Shown here one piece after another: positions 57,595 to 64,000 of a stretch of 64,000 bases of DNA (the stretch's first letter is position 1; every line of letters starts with the position of its first letter). Both the position numbers and the translations under genes were made by a program. The notes beneath the pieces are model-generated. The model saw nothing but the letters and a program-made list of their open reading frames with translations. It had not been told where the DNA came from and ran no database searches. Where the stretch lies: the NCBI GenBank assembly GCA_016297695.1, contig JAEDGC010000001.1:1-64000 (forward strand). Reading direction: 5' to 3'. The DNA comes from Bacilli bacterium. Lineage in GTDB: Bacteria > Bacillota_I > Bacilli_A > RF39 > UBA660.

Positions 57595-57623
57595 ATTATA
57601 ACACATTTTCTTGCGTTTGTCAA
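57595..57623 (-). promoter_or_regulatory. Promoter TTGACA-N17-TATAAT for the exonuclease
   Basis: TATAAT 57595-57600, TTGACA 57618-57623, exact consensus. Confidence 0.85.
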
Positions 57624-57693
57624 GAGTTTTTTGAATTTTTTTTAATTTTTTTTCAAGCGGTGATTTTTTTCTCTCCCTCTTGATTACATTTAT

Positions 57694-57722
57694 ATTATAT
57701 CACTTTTTCATCAGAATTGCAA
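57694..57722 (-). promoter_or_regulatory. Promoter TTGCAA-N17-TATAAT
   Basis: TATAAT 57694-57699, TTGCAA 57717-57722; second start for the exonuclease transcript. Confidence 0.65.
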
Positions 57723-57792
57723 TAGGCAAAATGCACAAAAGTTTCGGGATTTTTTATTGAAAATTTGTGCAAAATTTTTTTGCAAAAATACT

Positions 57793-58018
57793 TGACAAAG
57801 CACAAAATTTGTGGTATAATTGTTGGACCCACTCTGCGGGTTTCGGGAATTTGCAGAATATGGTAGATATGGTAGAATCTGGAGCAAAAATCTGTACTTT
57901 AGTGCTTTAGTGTGGTAAAGTGGGCCTTGGCAAAAGAAAAGGGCCCACAGGCTGATGCCTTACAAAGTATAGTATTGATTTGTATAATATATAGAAAAGG
58001 AGAGCGGTTTCCCGCCCT
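57793..58018 (+). ncRNA. Rightward small RNA with consensus promoter
   Basis: TTGACA-N17-TATAAT on the plus strand (57794-57822) precedes about 190 bp without ORF: ACCC/GGGT hairpin, GTGGGCC/GGCCCAC hairpin (57920-57948), a TATAGTATTG end and GGAGAGCGG/CCGCCCTCTC with T-rich sequence as terminator. Member of the right-arm structured element set. Confidence 0.6.
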
Positions 58019-58024
58019 CTCTTA

Positions 58025-58129
58025 TTACTTCTTTTTAGTTTTCTTCTTTTGTCCTTTTACCTTATATTCTGCAAGTAAATAGTTTTTAAACTGTTCTCTA
58101 TCTAAATATCTACCATTGACTTTAACCAT
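58025..58129 (-). CDS. Very small basic protein
   Basis: 34 residues, MVKVNGRYLDREQFKNYLLAEY then a Lys-rich tail. Overlaps the upstream stop (TAATG). Unknown. Confidence 0.5.
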   Translation of the reverse strand: MVKVNGRYLDREQFKNYLLAEYKVKGQKKKTKKK

Positions 58130-58305
58130 TAAACATTCTCCTTATCAATTATACGTTCAACTGTTAAAATATCACAAGGACTTGCCCCAACTCCTCTTAG
58201 TATATCGTCTGCAAATATTACAGCTTCATAAATAGATATTGCATTTATTGTAATACTCTCTGCTTTAAAATTTTCTGAAGGTCTTATAGTTACTTTAAAT
58301 TTCAT
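58129..58305 (-). CDS. Small protein
   Basis: 58 residues, MKFKVTIRPSENFKAESITINAISIYEAVIFADDIL..., beta-alpha pattern. Overlaps both neighbours. Unknown. Confidence 0.55.
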   Translation of the reverse strand: MKFKVTIRPSENFKAESITINAISIYEAVIFADDILRGVGASPCDILTVERIIDKENV

Positions 58306-58549
58306 TTTTAATACTTATCCTTTCTAAATCCCAACGTTCAGGGAGTTCTTCTCTTAATATGCAATCACCTGAACTATCATTATAAAATACACACTCATGA
58401 CAATGGTGATATTTATTACATATTTCCTGTACTGTTTTAAGAGTGGGTATAATATCTTTTAGTTTATTAAATGTTTCATATTTAACACATTCTTCTTCTG
58501 TTTTAAATTCTTTACCGTCACAAGCAATAAATCTCTGTTCAATTGTCAT
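58295..58549 (-). CDS. Small Cys-containing protein
   Basis: 84 residues, FIACDGKEFKTEEECVKYE is a widespread start in small phage proteins, then CNKYHHCHECVFYNDSSGDC as probable zinc site. Behind AAAGGAA. Confidence 0.6.
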   Translation of the reverse strand: MTIEQRFIACDGKEFKTEEECVKYETFNKLKDIIPTLKTVQEICNKYHHCHECVFYNDSSGDCILREELPERWDLERISIKNEI

Positions 58550-58575
58550 TTTATTAATTCCTTTTCTCTGTTTTA

Positions 58576-58593
58576 GAAGTTTATCAGCTCTTC
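58576..58593 (-). promoter_or_regulatory. Leader hairpin with AGCUGAUAAA loop
   Basis: GAAG-AGCTGATAAA-CTTC; stem covaries with the copy at 57561. Confidence 0.65.
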
Positions 58594-58605
58594 TTTTCTA
58601 TAATT

Positions 58606-58634
58606 ATTATATCATATTTTTAAAAATTTGTCAA
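58606..58634 (-). promoter_or_regulatory. Promoter TTGACA-N17-TATAAT
   Basis: TATAAT 58606-58611, TTGACA 58629-58634. Confidence 0.85.
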
Positions 58635-58643
58635 GTAGTTTTT

Positions 58644-58811
58644 TTAATTTTCTTGTTCTGTGTATAGAACACAGCAAGAGTAAAAATCATAGCGCCCATG
58701 GGAACTAACAGTGTATGATATTTGTTCAATATGATGAGTTTTTGCAAAATCATTTACCTCATCTTTTAAATCCTGCCTAATATCACTTTCAAATATTTGA
58801 ACCTTTTGCAT
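58644..58811 (-). CDS. Cse60-like small protein
   Basis: 55 residues, MQKVQIFESDIRQDLKDEVNDFAKTHHIEQISYTVSSHGRYDFYSCCVLYTEQEN. The pattern 'short strand, E-N-F helix, I-x-x-I-x-Y, Y-x-x-x-V-L-Y' matches the sporulation protein Cse60/phage relatives by memory. Unknown role. Confidence 0.55.
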   Translation of the reverse strand: MQKVQIFESDIRQDLKDEVNDFAKTHHIEQISYTVSSHGRYDFYSCCVLYTEQEN

Positions 58812-58821
58812 TTTAAAAACC

Positions 58822-59058
58822 TCACTTCCGCTCTTTATAAATTTTTATACCTTTTTCTAACTGGTAATAGCTACCTCTTTCGTCGTACTGTAATTCTGCT
58901 CCTTGACGTTCAATCAGTTTAATCATTTTAAAATGTTGTATAGGTGTTAAAGATAACCAAAACCATCCCGCACAGTTAAATTCTGTATCTTTTACTATTG
59001 ATACTTTTATTGTTCTTTCGTACCAATTATTAAACTCTTTTGTCAACATTTTAAACAC
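58822..59058 (-). CDS. Unknown small protein
   Basis: 78 residues, FNNWYERTIKVSIVKDTEFNCAGWFWLSLTPIQHFKMIKLIERQG. No motif; ends 1 bp before the next start region. Confidence 0.55.
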   Translation of the reverse strand: MFKMLTKEFNNWYERTIKVSIVKDTEFNCAGWFWLSLTPIQHFKMIKLIERQGAELQYDERGSYYQLEKGIKIYKERK

Positions 59059-59059
59059 C

Positions 59060-59305
59060 TCACATAAATATTTTTACAATTAAGACGCCTAAACATATAG
59101 CGGTTAAGCATATATTCTTAATCTTTTCACTTAAAGGATATTTGCAAGCAAATACCCTTATTAGTATAAGTATATCTGTTATCAGATATACAGTCTGTCC
59201 GACATAGAACAGAAAACCTATTGTGATTTGTCCAATTATTAAACCACCTAAACAAAGATAGTTAATAACTTCCCAAAAAGTGTTTGTTTTGTTTTCCATT
59301 AGCAT
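59060..59305 (-). CDS. Small membrane protein
   Basis: 81 residues with three hydrophobic segments (LGGLIIGQITIGFLFYVG; TVYLITDILILIRVFA; ICLTAICLGVLIVKIFM). Unknown. Confidence 0.6.
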   Translation of the reverse strand: MLMENKTNTFWEVINYLCLGGLIIGQITIGFLFYVGQTVYLITDILILIRVFACKYPLSEKIKNICLTAICLGVLIVKIFM

Positions 59306-59331
59306 TACCTCATTTCCTTTTCTGTATCTAT

Positions 59332-59360
59332 ATTATAACACACAGTCAGGTAATTGTCAA
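59332..59360 (-). promoter_or_regulatory. Promoter TTGACA-N17-TATAAT
   Basis: TATAAT 59332-59337, TTGACA 59355-59360. Confidence 0.85.
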
Positions 59361-59419
59361 TAGGTAATTATACACAAAAATAAAACATCTTTTTTGGGAA
59401 AATTGCACAAAAGGAGAAT

Positions 59420-59548
59420 CAATACTATATTAAATAAAATATTGGCTGACCTAATATTTGGTGCGCTAAAGTGGCGCGTGTCATTAGTAAGCGCGCCACA
59501 GGCCCTCAGTGTATTGCGAATGTCAATATTTTAGGTTGTATGGTATTG
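59420..59548 (+). ncRNA. Right-arm structured element
   Basis: Nested stems CAATACTAT/ATGGTATTG, AAAATATTG/CAATATTTT and a terminal GTGGCGCG/CGCGCCAC hairpin. Between two operons, no ORF. Strand not certain. Confidence 0.55.
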
Positions 59549-59561
59549 AGAATAGAAAAGG

Positions 59562-59583
59562 AAGGCAAGCCTAAACTTGCCTT
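59562..59583 (-). terminator. Terminator
   Basis: AAGGCAAG/CTTGCCTT then CCTTTTCT on the minus strand. Confidence 0.8.
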
Positions 59584-59588
59584 ACCTA

Positions 59589-59681
59589 TTATTTTTTTAT
59601 TGTTCGTATTATTGCGACACATATTCGACAAACCAGTAGTATTCCACCACAAATTAAATAAACTGTTTTTTCATCAATCAT
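59589..59681 (-). CDS. Possible single-pass membrane peptide
   Basis: 30 residues, MIDEKTVYLICGGILLVCRICVAIIRTIKK; ribosome site weak. Lies between the previous gene and the terminator, so it may be real. Confidence 0.4.
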   Translation of the reverse strand: MIDEKTVYLICGGILLVCRICVAIIRTIKK

Positions 59682-59685
59682 AATA

Positions 59686-59865
59686 TTAGTCAATCTTTAT
59701 TACTAAAGCAGCCGTAGATAAATTTCTTTTCACATAATCAATATTTTCTTCTTCAATATATTCTTCAAGAGAATAATAATCATCCCCGCAAGCATAATCT
59801 ACAAGTATAGGGTAATCTTCAATCTTCAACTCTTTACAATATTCATAAAGTTCTTTTACTGTCAT
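59686..59865 (-). CDS. Small acidic protein, MTVKELY family copy 1
   Basis: 59 residues, MTVKELYEYCKELKIEDYPILVDYACGDDYYSLEEYIEE.... AGGAGG start. Paralogue of the next gene (same first seven residues and layout). Confidence 0.65.
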   Translation of the reverse strand: MTVKELYEYCKELKIEDYPILVDYACGDDYYSLEEYIEEENIDYVKRNLSTAALVIKID

Positions 59866-59879
59866 ATAATTGTTCCTCC

Positions 59880-60071
59880 TTATATTATTAAAGTTACTCT
59901 TGTATCTGGCTTTAAACTATCATCACACTGATAAAAGTCACTTACCGTCACTACATTAGAAAAGGTTAATTTCACATAATCTTCTATATTATCACCATTA
60001 GATACAATAACTAGTTCCTTATCTTCCCAATGATTATTTGCACAAAGATTGTATAATTCTTTTACTGTCAT
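59880..60071 (-). CDS. Small acidic protein, MTVKELY family copy 2
   Basis: 63 residues, MTVKELYNLCANNHWEDKELVIVSNGDN..., AGGAGG start. Tandem duplicate of 59686; acts as a recurrent small phage fold 'TVKEL...L...D..I'. Unknown. Confidence 0.65.
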   Translation of the reverse strand: MTVKELYNLCANNHWEDKELVIVSNGDNIEDYVKLTFSNVVTVSDFYQCDDSLKPDTRVTLII

Positions 60072-60089
60072 ATAATCGTTCCTCCTCAA

Positions 60090-60533
60090 TTATTCAAGTT
60101 CACCGAGTATATCAAGCATATTGACTACATCAAAAGCATTTATACCCCATTCTGCACGATTATTTTCTTCATCATCGAATAAATAACCATTCTTTTCTCT
60201 TGCTACTGTGCTTTTAGGTGTACCATAAGGTACAATGTGAATTTCATCAAACTTTACACTTGGTAAATGCTTATTGAGCCAAAAGTTTTTTGCTTTTTCA
60301 ACAGCCTTGTCATATTCGGCGGTTGCGTGTTTACTTCCCCATGATATTATTCCTATTGTATATCCTTTTCTCTGTAAAGTATTTAATCTTCTTGCAAGAG
60401 CGGATAACTTTACAAGCGGTCTTGCTTGTATATAGGGTGTTGCATCCTCCGCCCTTAATTTCTTTAGCCAATTATCAACGCTGTATAAGTCAGCTATTGT
60501 TCCATCCATATCAAGATAAATTGCCTTTGTCAT
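60090..60533 (-). CDS. HAD-family phosphatase
   Basis: 147 residues. Motif I YLDMDGTIADL, motif II IGIISWGS, Lys in HLPSVKFDEIHIVPYGTPKS and motif IV LFDDEENN. Candidates are nucleotidase or nucleic-acid 3'-phosphatase; T4 Pnk uses a HAD phosphatase with the kinase, while here kinase (40897) and HAD protein are separate genes. Specificity not visible. Confidence 0.85.
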   Translation of the reverse strand: MTKAIYLDMDGTIADLYSVDNWLKKLRAEDATPYIQARPLVKLSALARRLNTLQRKGYTIGIISWGSKHATAEYDKAVEKAKNFWLNKHLPSVKFDEIHIVPYGTPKSTVAREKNGYLFDDEENNRAEWGINAFDVVNMLDILGELE

Positions 60534-60558
60534 AATTTAATTCCTTTTCTCTGTTTAC

Positions 60559-60574
60559 GGGTTTATCAGCTCCC
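60559..60574 (-). promoter_or_regulatory. Leader hairpin with AGCUGAUAAA loop
   Basis: GGG-AGCTGATAAA-CCC, third stem variant. Confidence 0.6.
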
Positions 60575-60587
60575 TTTCTGTAATTAT

Positions 60588-60616
60588 ATTATAACTTATT
60601 TTTAATAATTTGTCAA
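60588..60616 (-). promoter_or_regulatory. Promoter TTGACA-N17-TATAAT
   Basis: TATAAT 60588-60593, TTGACA 60611-60616. Confidence 0.85.
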
Positions 60617-60664
60617 GTAGTAAAAATGTACAAAATTTTTTATTTTTTTTGTTAAATTTGACTA

Positions 60665-60725
60665 TTGCGTTTTTTTAATTTTTGTGTTATAATGTAAATG
60701 TAATCAAGAGAGATGATAAACTCTT
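60665..60725 (+). promoter_or_regulatory. Rightward promoter and leader hairpin
   Basis: TTGCGT 60665-60670, 17-bp spacer, TATAAT 60688-60693; leader AAGAG-AGATGATAAA-CTCTT (60706-60725), a plus-strand version of the conserved hairpin. Confidence 0.75.
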
Positions 60726-60749
60726 AAAAACATAGAAAAGGATAAAAAT

Positions 60750-61043
60750 ATGAAAAAGTTTGAAGAAATTAGAAGATATGAACCCTATCGTAGATACGAA
60801 AAACTTAAAATTTATGTCTTGACTACAAATGAAGTATATGATTGTTTTGATGATTTTTTCAATACCGAATATTTTCAAGAGAGATTTTATAGTAATTTAG
60901 ATTGTAGTTATAGCGCTTCTGATGTCATTAACTTATCTCCGGTTGCAAAAAATGAGATATTTCTAACAACAGCAGATAATACAATTGATGATTTAGTCGG
61001 ATGTCAAGATATACTTATTATCAAGGAATTAGAGGGGAGGTAA
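60750..61043 (+). CDS. Unknown protein, only rightward gene of the right arm
   Basis: 97 residues, MKKFEEIRRYEPYRRYEKLKIYVLTTNEVYDCFDDFFNTEYFQ.... Basic, Tyr-rich start and acidic end. Own promoter and leader hairpin. No motif recognised. Confidence 0.7.
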   Translation: MKKFEEIRRYEPYRRYEKLKIYVLTTNEVYDCFDDFFNTEYFQERFYSNLDCSYSASDVINLSPVAKNEIFLTTADNTIDDLVGCQDILIIKELEGR

Positions 61044-61089
61044 TACTCCTCTCTATTATTTTAGGATTTTAATACCTTAAATATATAAT

Positions 61090-61215
61090 ATTATATCAAC
61101 CTAAATATTTACCAAGCCAATATTTGGTACGCAAAATTGGGCGCCCTCCAATCAAATGCGCCCAGACGCCGCAAAATATTGACAAATCTAATATATTATT
61201 TTGTATAGTATTGAA
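61090..61215 (+). ncRNA. Right-arm structured element
   Basis: CAATATTT/AAATATTG (61118-61181) around a GGGCGC/GCGCCC hairpin, ending TATAGTATTGAAAATA as in other copies. Confidence 0.55.
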
Positions 61216-61225
61216 AATAAAAAAT

Positions 61226-61248
61226 TTGGCAAGATAAAATCTTGCCAA
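61226..61248 (-). terminator. Terminator
   Basis: TTGGCAAGAT/ATCTTGCCAA then ATTTTTTATTTT on the minus strand. Confidence 0.88.
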
Positions 61249-61257
61249 TAAATAAGA

Positions 61258-61635
61258 TTATTCTGCTTTTGTTTTAGGAGGTCTATGCTCTGTTAGTTTT
61301 AATGTATACTTTTTATTATCATACTCAAAACTAATTTCTGTTTCTGTCTTTGTCTGCATTTCCGCAATACCTAGATTAGTAAGGGTTTCTGCAAACTTTT
61401 CAAGCAAAAACTTTTTAGTTGTATTTACTTTTCTTTCTTTTGTTGAGGTTTTCCTTTTTTTGTCAGGATTTATTTCGTATTGCCTTTTCAAATTCTTTTT
61501 GGCTTTTTCTGTTAGCTCTGCTACCTCGGGCAATATCTCATCAGAATTATCATCCTCCCATAGCTGTTCAGCCTCTTCTCTTGTCAAAGACAGCGTTTTC
61601 ATATATTTTTCTATTGCTATATCTTTTTCTGTCAA
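61258..61635 (-). CDS. Partner protein of the winged-helix family (copy 2)
   Basis: 125 residues; LSLTREEAEQLWEDDN, lysine-rich linker, then VNTTKKFLLEKFAETLTNLGIAEMQTKTETEISFEYDNKKYTLKL. Aligns end to end with 55836. Directly follows the winged-helix gene 61668. Confidence 0.72.
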   Translation of the reverse strand: MTEKDIAIEKYMKTLSLTREEAEQLWEDDNSDEILPEVAELTEKAKKNLKRQYEINPDKKRKTSTKERKVNTTKKFLLEKFAETLTNLGIAEMQTKTETEISFEYDNKKYTLKLTEHRPPKTKAE

Positions 61636-61667
61636 TCAAATTCCCCCTTTAGTAAGGGAGGAAGGGA

Positions 61668-62054
61668 TTACCCTTCCTCTGTTTCAGCAAGTGAGAAGTA
61701 GGACTTCTTCTTATCAGTAGTCTTGACTACCGTACCTGCCTTAACTGCAGAATTGAGAATATTGCTTACAAGCGCATTGGAATACTCAACAGGGTTGAGA
61801 TTAAATTCTGCAAGGATTTCTGATACACGCATAGGCTTATCAGCCTTAGCAAGGCAATCCATAATTACAGATACCTTCTTTTCACGCTCAGGATTTTCCT
61901 TCTTGCTTGACTTCTTGCGGCTTAACAGTTCAACTTCTCTGTCAATAAAGCTTACAAGGTCGGCTCTGTCAGCGGCTTCTGCAATTGCACGAAGTTCTGC
62001 AAAACGTGTTGCCTTAGTGATACGCTCACCATTCTCATTAAATTCGATTGTCAT
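61668..62054 (-). CDS. Winged-helix protein (copy 2)
   Basis: 128 residues; DLVSFIDREVELLSRKKSSKKENPEREKKVSVIMDCLAKADKPMRVSEILAEFNLNPVEYSNALVSNIL..., winged helix to the end. Paralogue of 56288; strong G/C shift in codons indicates an abundant protein. May coat or regulate DNA. Confidence 0.8.
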   Translation of the reverse strand: MTIEFNENGERITKATRFAELRAIAEAADRADLVSFIDREVELLSRKKSSKKENPEREKKVSVIMDCLAKADKPMRVSEILAEFNLNPVEYSNALVSNILNSAVKAGTVVKTTDKKKSYFSLAETEEG

Positions 62055-62101
62055 AATTAAACACTCTCTTTCTGCCTTTGCGGCTCATAAAATTTTGTTT
62101 A

Positions 62102-62151
62102 GTACCTCTTTGGTACACTCTTATTATAACACATTTCGTGTTATTTGTCAA
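62102..62151 (-). promoter_or_regulatory. Promoter TTGACA-N17-TATAAT and leader hairpin
   Basis: TATAAT 62123-62128, TTGACA 62146-62151; leader GTACC-AAAGA-GGTAC (62102-62116), as at 56701. Confidence 0.85.
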
Positions 62152-62213
62152 GGGGTTTTAAGAAATTTTTTTCGGATTTTTTCTTTTTTCTTTCTTTCCC
62201 CTTCTGTATTTAT

Positions 62214-62242
62214 ATTATAACATAAAAATTTTAAATTGTCAA
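62214..62242 (-). promoter_or_regulatory. Promoter TTGACA-N17-TATAAT
   Basis: TATAAT 62214-62219, TTGACA 62237-62242; tandem second promoter. Confidence 0.8.
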
Positions 62243-62288
62243 TAGGAAAAATTGCACAAAAATATAGTTGCTCTTTTTGGGATTTTGC

Positions 62289-62417
62289 ATACTATACAAC
62301 CTAAGATATTTTCAAATAAAAATATTGGCTCATCTATTATTTTGGAGGAGGAATCGTGCGGGTGCAATAGAAAGCCGCACGCTGAGAAGATTGTCTATCA
62401 TTGACATTGTATAGTAT
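62289..62417 (+). ncRNA. Right-arm structured element
   Basis: Bottom stem ATACTATACAA/TTGTATAGTAT (11 bp), AATATTGG inner part, GTGCGG/CCGCAC hairpin. A plus-strand TTGCTC-N16-TACTAT could start it. Confidence 0.55.
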
Positions 62418-62432
62418 TGAAAATAAAACATA

Positions 62433-62457
62433 TGCGGCAGGTAATATATCTGCCGCA
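62433..62457 (-). terminator. Terminator
   Basis: TGCGGCAG/CTGCCGCA then TATGTTTTATTTT on the minus strand. Confidence 0.85.
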
Positions 62458-62463
62458 ATAAAT

Positions 62464-62709
62464 TTATTCTAGTTCTTTTTCATATCCTGTATAATAGCTT
62501 GGATAAGCATTAAGATTTTCTTGAAGCCTTGCTTTTATTTCATCTAAATTGTTTTCTGTTATTTCCTTGTCATCATCTTTACATTTATTAATCTTATTGG
62601 CAATATAATTAACAGCTTTTTCTTTTGTAGCAAATACTTTGTCGAGTTTTTCATTTTCCCAATCCCAATTCTCCCATTCCCAAACTTCACAAACTACATA
62701 AACTCTCAT
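62464..62709 (-). CDS. Unknown small protein
   Basis: 81 residues, MRVYVVCEVWEWENWDWENEKLDKVFATKEKAVNYI: a 'phage KTSC/DUF-like' strand then helix pattern in which the cell sees V-F-x-x-x-E-K-A. One bp after the next gene. Unknown. Confidence 0.6.
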   Translation of the reverse strand: MRVYVVCEVWEWENWDWENEKLDKVFATKEKAVNYIANKINKCKDDDKEITENNLDEIKARLQENLNAYPSYYTGYEKELE

Positions 62710-62710
62710 A

Positions 62711-63127
62711 TTACTTATTCTCCTTTAATTCATTTAACATTCTGTCGAGGTCTGCCTTGTTTCCGCCGAGTTCAAGAGTAAGAATAATATTCTCAATAGC
62801 TTCATTTATTTTTATTCTTCTTGCTCTTGCCGCTTCCTGTGCTTTTTGTCCTATTTCTGTGGTACTTCCTAAATCATAGGCATCATATATACATATATAG
62901 CTATCTCGTAATCTTATTCCGCCAGTTCTTTTATCAAGTCCGTGAATTGCATTAAAGGCTTTAATTTCTTCTTTAATCATAGGCTTAAATTTTTCATTAA
63001 GTCTATCTACTTCCGCACTTATTGCTTCTTTTAATGCGGAGTAAACCTTTTCTTCTTCTGTTGGTTCACTATAAATTTCTTCGACCATTCTTGTTACATA
63101 ATCCTTAATTGTCTTTGTTACTCTCAT
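62711..63127 (-). CDS. Unknown helical protein
   Basis: 138 residues, mostly charged helices (EKVYSALKEAISAEVDRLNEKFKPMIKEEIKAFNA), with GGIRLRDSYICIYDAYDLG in the middle. No motif. Promoter at 63183. Confidence 0.6.
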   Translation of the reverse strand: MRVTKTIKDYVTRMVEEIYSEPTEEEKVYSALKEAISAEVDRLNEKFKPMIKEEIKAFNAIHGLDKRTGGIRLRDSYICIYDAYDLGSTTEIGQKAQEAARARRIKINEAIENIILTLELGGNKADLDRMLNELKENK

Positions 63128-63154
63128 ACTTAAATTCCTTTTCTCTGTTCTGTC

Positions 63155-63211
63155 GGTTTATCAGCTCCCTTATCTTGATTATATTATAACACATCTTGAT
63201 TGATTTGTCAA
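63155..63211 (-). promoter_or_regulatory. Promoter TTGACA-N17-TATAAT and leader
   Basis: TATAAT 63183-63188, TTGACA 63206-63211; leader keeps AGCTGATAAA but only a 2-bp stem. Confidence 0.8.
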
Positions 63212-63223
63212 GAGTTTTTTGAA

Positions 63224-63688
63224 TTATTTTTCAATTAATCTGAAACAAACTTCTGTCCAGCCGTCATAACAATTTCCAATTTCCTTCGTAAAACCTTCAA
63301 GCTCAAAATTTTCAATTAAATAACTTCTAATTTTGCCGCCCCAAAAGTTACAATTATATTTCCACCATTTGCGGTCACGGAATTTAAGGTATTTCTGATT
63401 ATACTTCAAACCCCATCCCATGCCATTATCGAAAAAGTAAAAAGACTTATCTTCTTCATCCCATTCAGCTATGCGTGGAATATAATAACTAAGAATTTCC
63501 TGCGCCCTGTTATCATCCCATTTATATTTACAAATAAGATACGGCTCAATTTTTTCTTTTATCTTGATACTCCACCAAATAGGGAACAAAATCACTCTCA
63601 TTACTTTATATCTGTTTTTGTTCCACCATTTGCGGAAGGTGTGTTCCTTCTCTTTTTTGTTCATAGCTTTAATTACTTCTTCATTCAT
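63224..63688 (-). CDS. Unknown Trp-rich protein
   Basis: 154 residues: basic helix KKEKEHTFRKWWNKNRYKVMRVILFPIWWSIKIKEK, possibly membrane-associated, then SFYFFDNGMGWGLKYNQKYLKFRDRKWWKYNCNFW. Conserved-phage-protein style, no function known. Confidence 0.65.
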   Translation of the reverse strand: MNEEVIKAMNKKEKEHTFRKWWNKNRYKVMRVILFPIWWSIKIKEKIEPYLICKYKWDDNRAQEILSYYIPRIAEWDEEDKSFYFFDNGMGWGLKYNQKYLKFRDRKWWKYNCNFWGGKIRSYLIENFELEGFTKEIGNCYDGWTEVCFRLIEK

Positions 63689-63720
63689 TTTATTTTATTC
63701 CTTTCCTTTACTGTACTTAT

Positions 63721-63749
63721 ATTATATCACATTTTGACTGATTTGTCAA
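63721..63749 (-). promoter_or_regulatory. Promoter TTGACA-N17-TATAAT
   Basis: TATAAT 63721-63726, TTGACA 63744-63749. Confidence 0.85.
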
Positions 63750-63756
63750 GAGGTCT

Positions 63757-63918
63757 TTAAAAAATTCTCTCTTCAGTGATATAATCGTATCTAAAAATTT
63801 CTTCTCCAGTATCAATCACATAAAAGCCGAGCGGAGATACTCTAATTGATAAATCAGTTAAATCTCCACATCTCACTAAGTCTGTAAAATAGATAACATC
63901 TTTTTTAAATTCTGTCAT
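63757..63918 (-). CDS. Small beta-rich protein
   Basis: 53 residues, MTEFKKDVIYFTDLVRCGDLTDLSIRVSPLGFYVIDTGEEIFRYDYI.... Unknown. Confidence 0.55.
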   Translation of the reverse strand: MTEFKKDVIYFTDLVRCGDLTDLSIRVSPLGFYVIDTGEEIFRYDYITEERIF

Positions 63919-63954
63919 AATAATCACCTTTAGCCTTTCCTTTTCTGTATCTTA

Positions 63955-63983
63955 ATTATAACATAGTTTAAGCAATTTGTCAA
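63955..63983 (-). promoter_or_regulatory. Promoter TTGACA-N17-TATAAT
   Basis: TATAAT 63955-63960, TTGACA 63978-63983; drives 63757-63918. Confidence 0.85.
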
Positions 63984-64000
63984 GTGTTTTTTTATTGTGA

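Overview
This window is a 64 kb piece of a large, very AT-rich (about 70% A+T) double-stranded DNA phage of a low-GC Gram-positive, probably gut Clostridia-type, host. The evidence is strong AGGAGG-type ribosome sites, sigma-A-like promoters, a GH25 lysin with a holin, long tail-fibre genes, a large tRNA cluster, ThyX, a phage type II topoisomerase and an NAD-dependent DNA ligase. No integrase or lysogeny gene is visible. Terminase, portal and capsid genes lie outside the window.

Layout. (1) 1-21.8 kb, leftward: recombination, replication and nucleic-acid metabolism. Genes here include a Sak4-like recombinase, a ClpP-like protease, LigA, an RlaP-like nucleotidyltransferase, the two topoisomerase subunits, RNase H, PIN-PhoH, ThyX, a metallophosphatase and an RNA ligase. 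The recombinase carries one group I-type intron (LAGLIDADG ORF) and the topoisomerase B subunit carries two (GIY-YIG ORFs). Exon boundaries could be placed by eye and restore the Walker A motif, the Toprim DxD motif and the KGLGE motif. (2) 22-34.4 kb, rightward: tail fibres and adhesins, then assembly factor, membrane protein, holin and endolysin. (3) 34.5-38 kb, leftward: small zinc proteins and a Ro60/TROVE-like (DUF2828) protein. (4) 38-44 kb, leftward: tRNA cluster. (5) 44-52.5 kb, leftward: small accessory genes, two kinase-like proteins, a secreted glucosaminidase. (6) 52.8-54.9 kb, rightward: two paralogous DNA-binding proteins around an AT-rich region with a 27-bp perfect inverted repeat. 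(7) 55-64 kb, mostly leftward: many short operons, each with a TTGACA-N17-TATAAT promoter, probably early genes.

The unusual part is the tRNA cluster. Four tRNA genes (Lys-UUU, Leu-UAA, Pro-UGG and a Glu-UUC-like gene) are split in the anticodon loop. In Lys and Leu the insert is itself a tRNA-like element (75 and 50 nt) with a 7-bp acceptor stem, a T arm and an encoded CCA. Removing it exactly restores canonical loops (CUUUUAA, CUUAAAA). In the Glu-like gene the same kind of element carries an HNH endonuclease gene; in Pro the insert carries a PD-(D/E)XK-like endonuclease gene. The non-coding part of these inserts is too short for a group I ribozyme. I infer a tRNA-mimicking intron, cut out by RNase P and tRNA 3' processing and sealed by the phage RNA ligase (20.6-21.8 kb). 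The cluster also holds a circularly permuted tRNA cloverleaf, two HDV-like ribozyme candidates directly after tRNA 3' ends, and paired H-type pseudoknots filling other tRNA spacers. A kinase of the polynucleotide-kinase type and a Ro60-like protein lie inside or beside the cluster. RNA ligase, kinase, nucleotidyltransferase, HAD phosphatase, Ro-like protein and tRNA mimics could form one RNA processing and repair system. That link is inference.

Regulation is legible. Left and middle operons use TTGAAA/TTGATT/TTGCAA-N17-TATAAT promoters with a near-invariant A/T spacer, or fused terminator-promoter modules. Right-arm operons use consensus TTGACA promoters followed by leader hairpins with a conserved AGCUGAUAAA loop and covarying stems. 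Two rightward promoters share a TTGGACAAT box.
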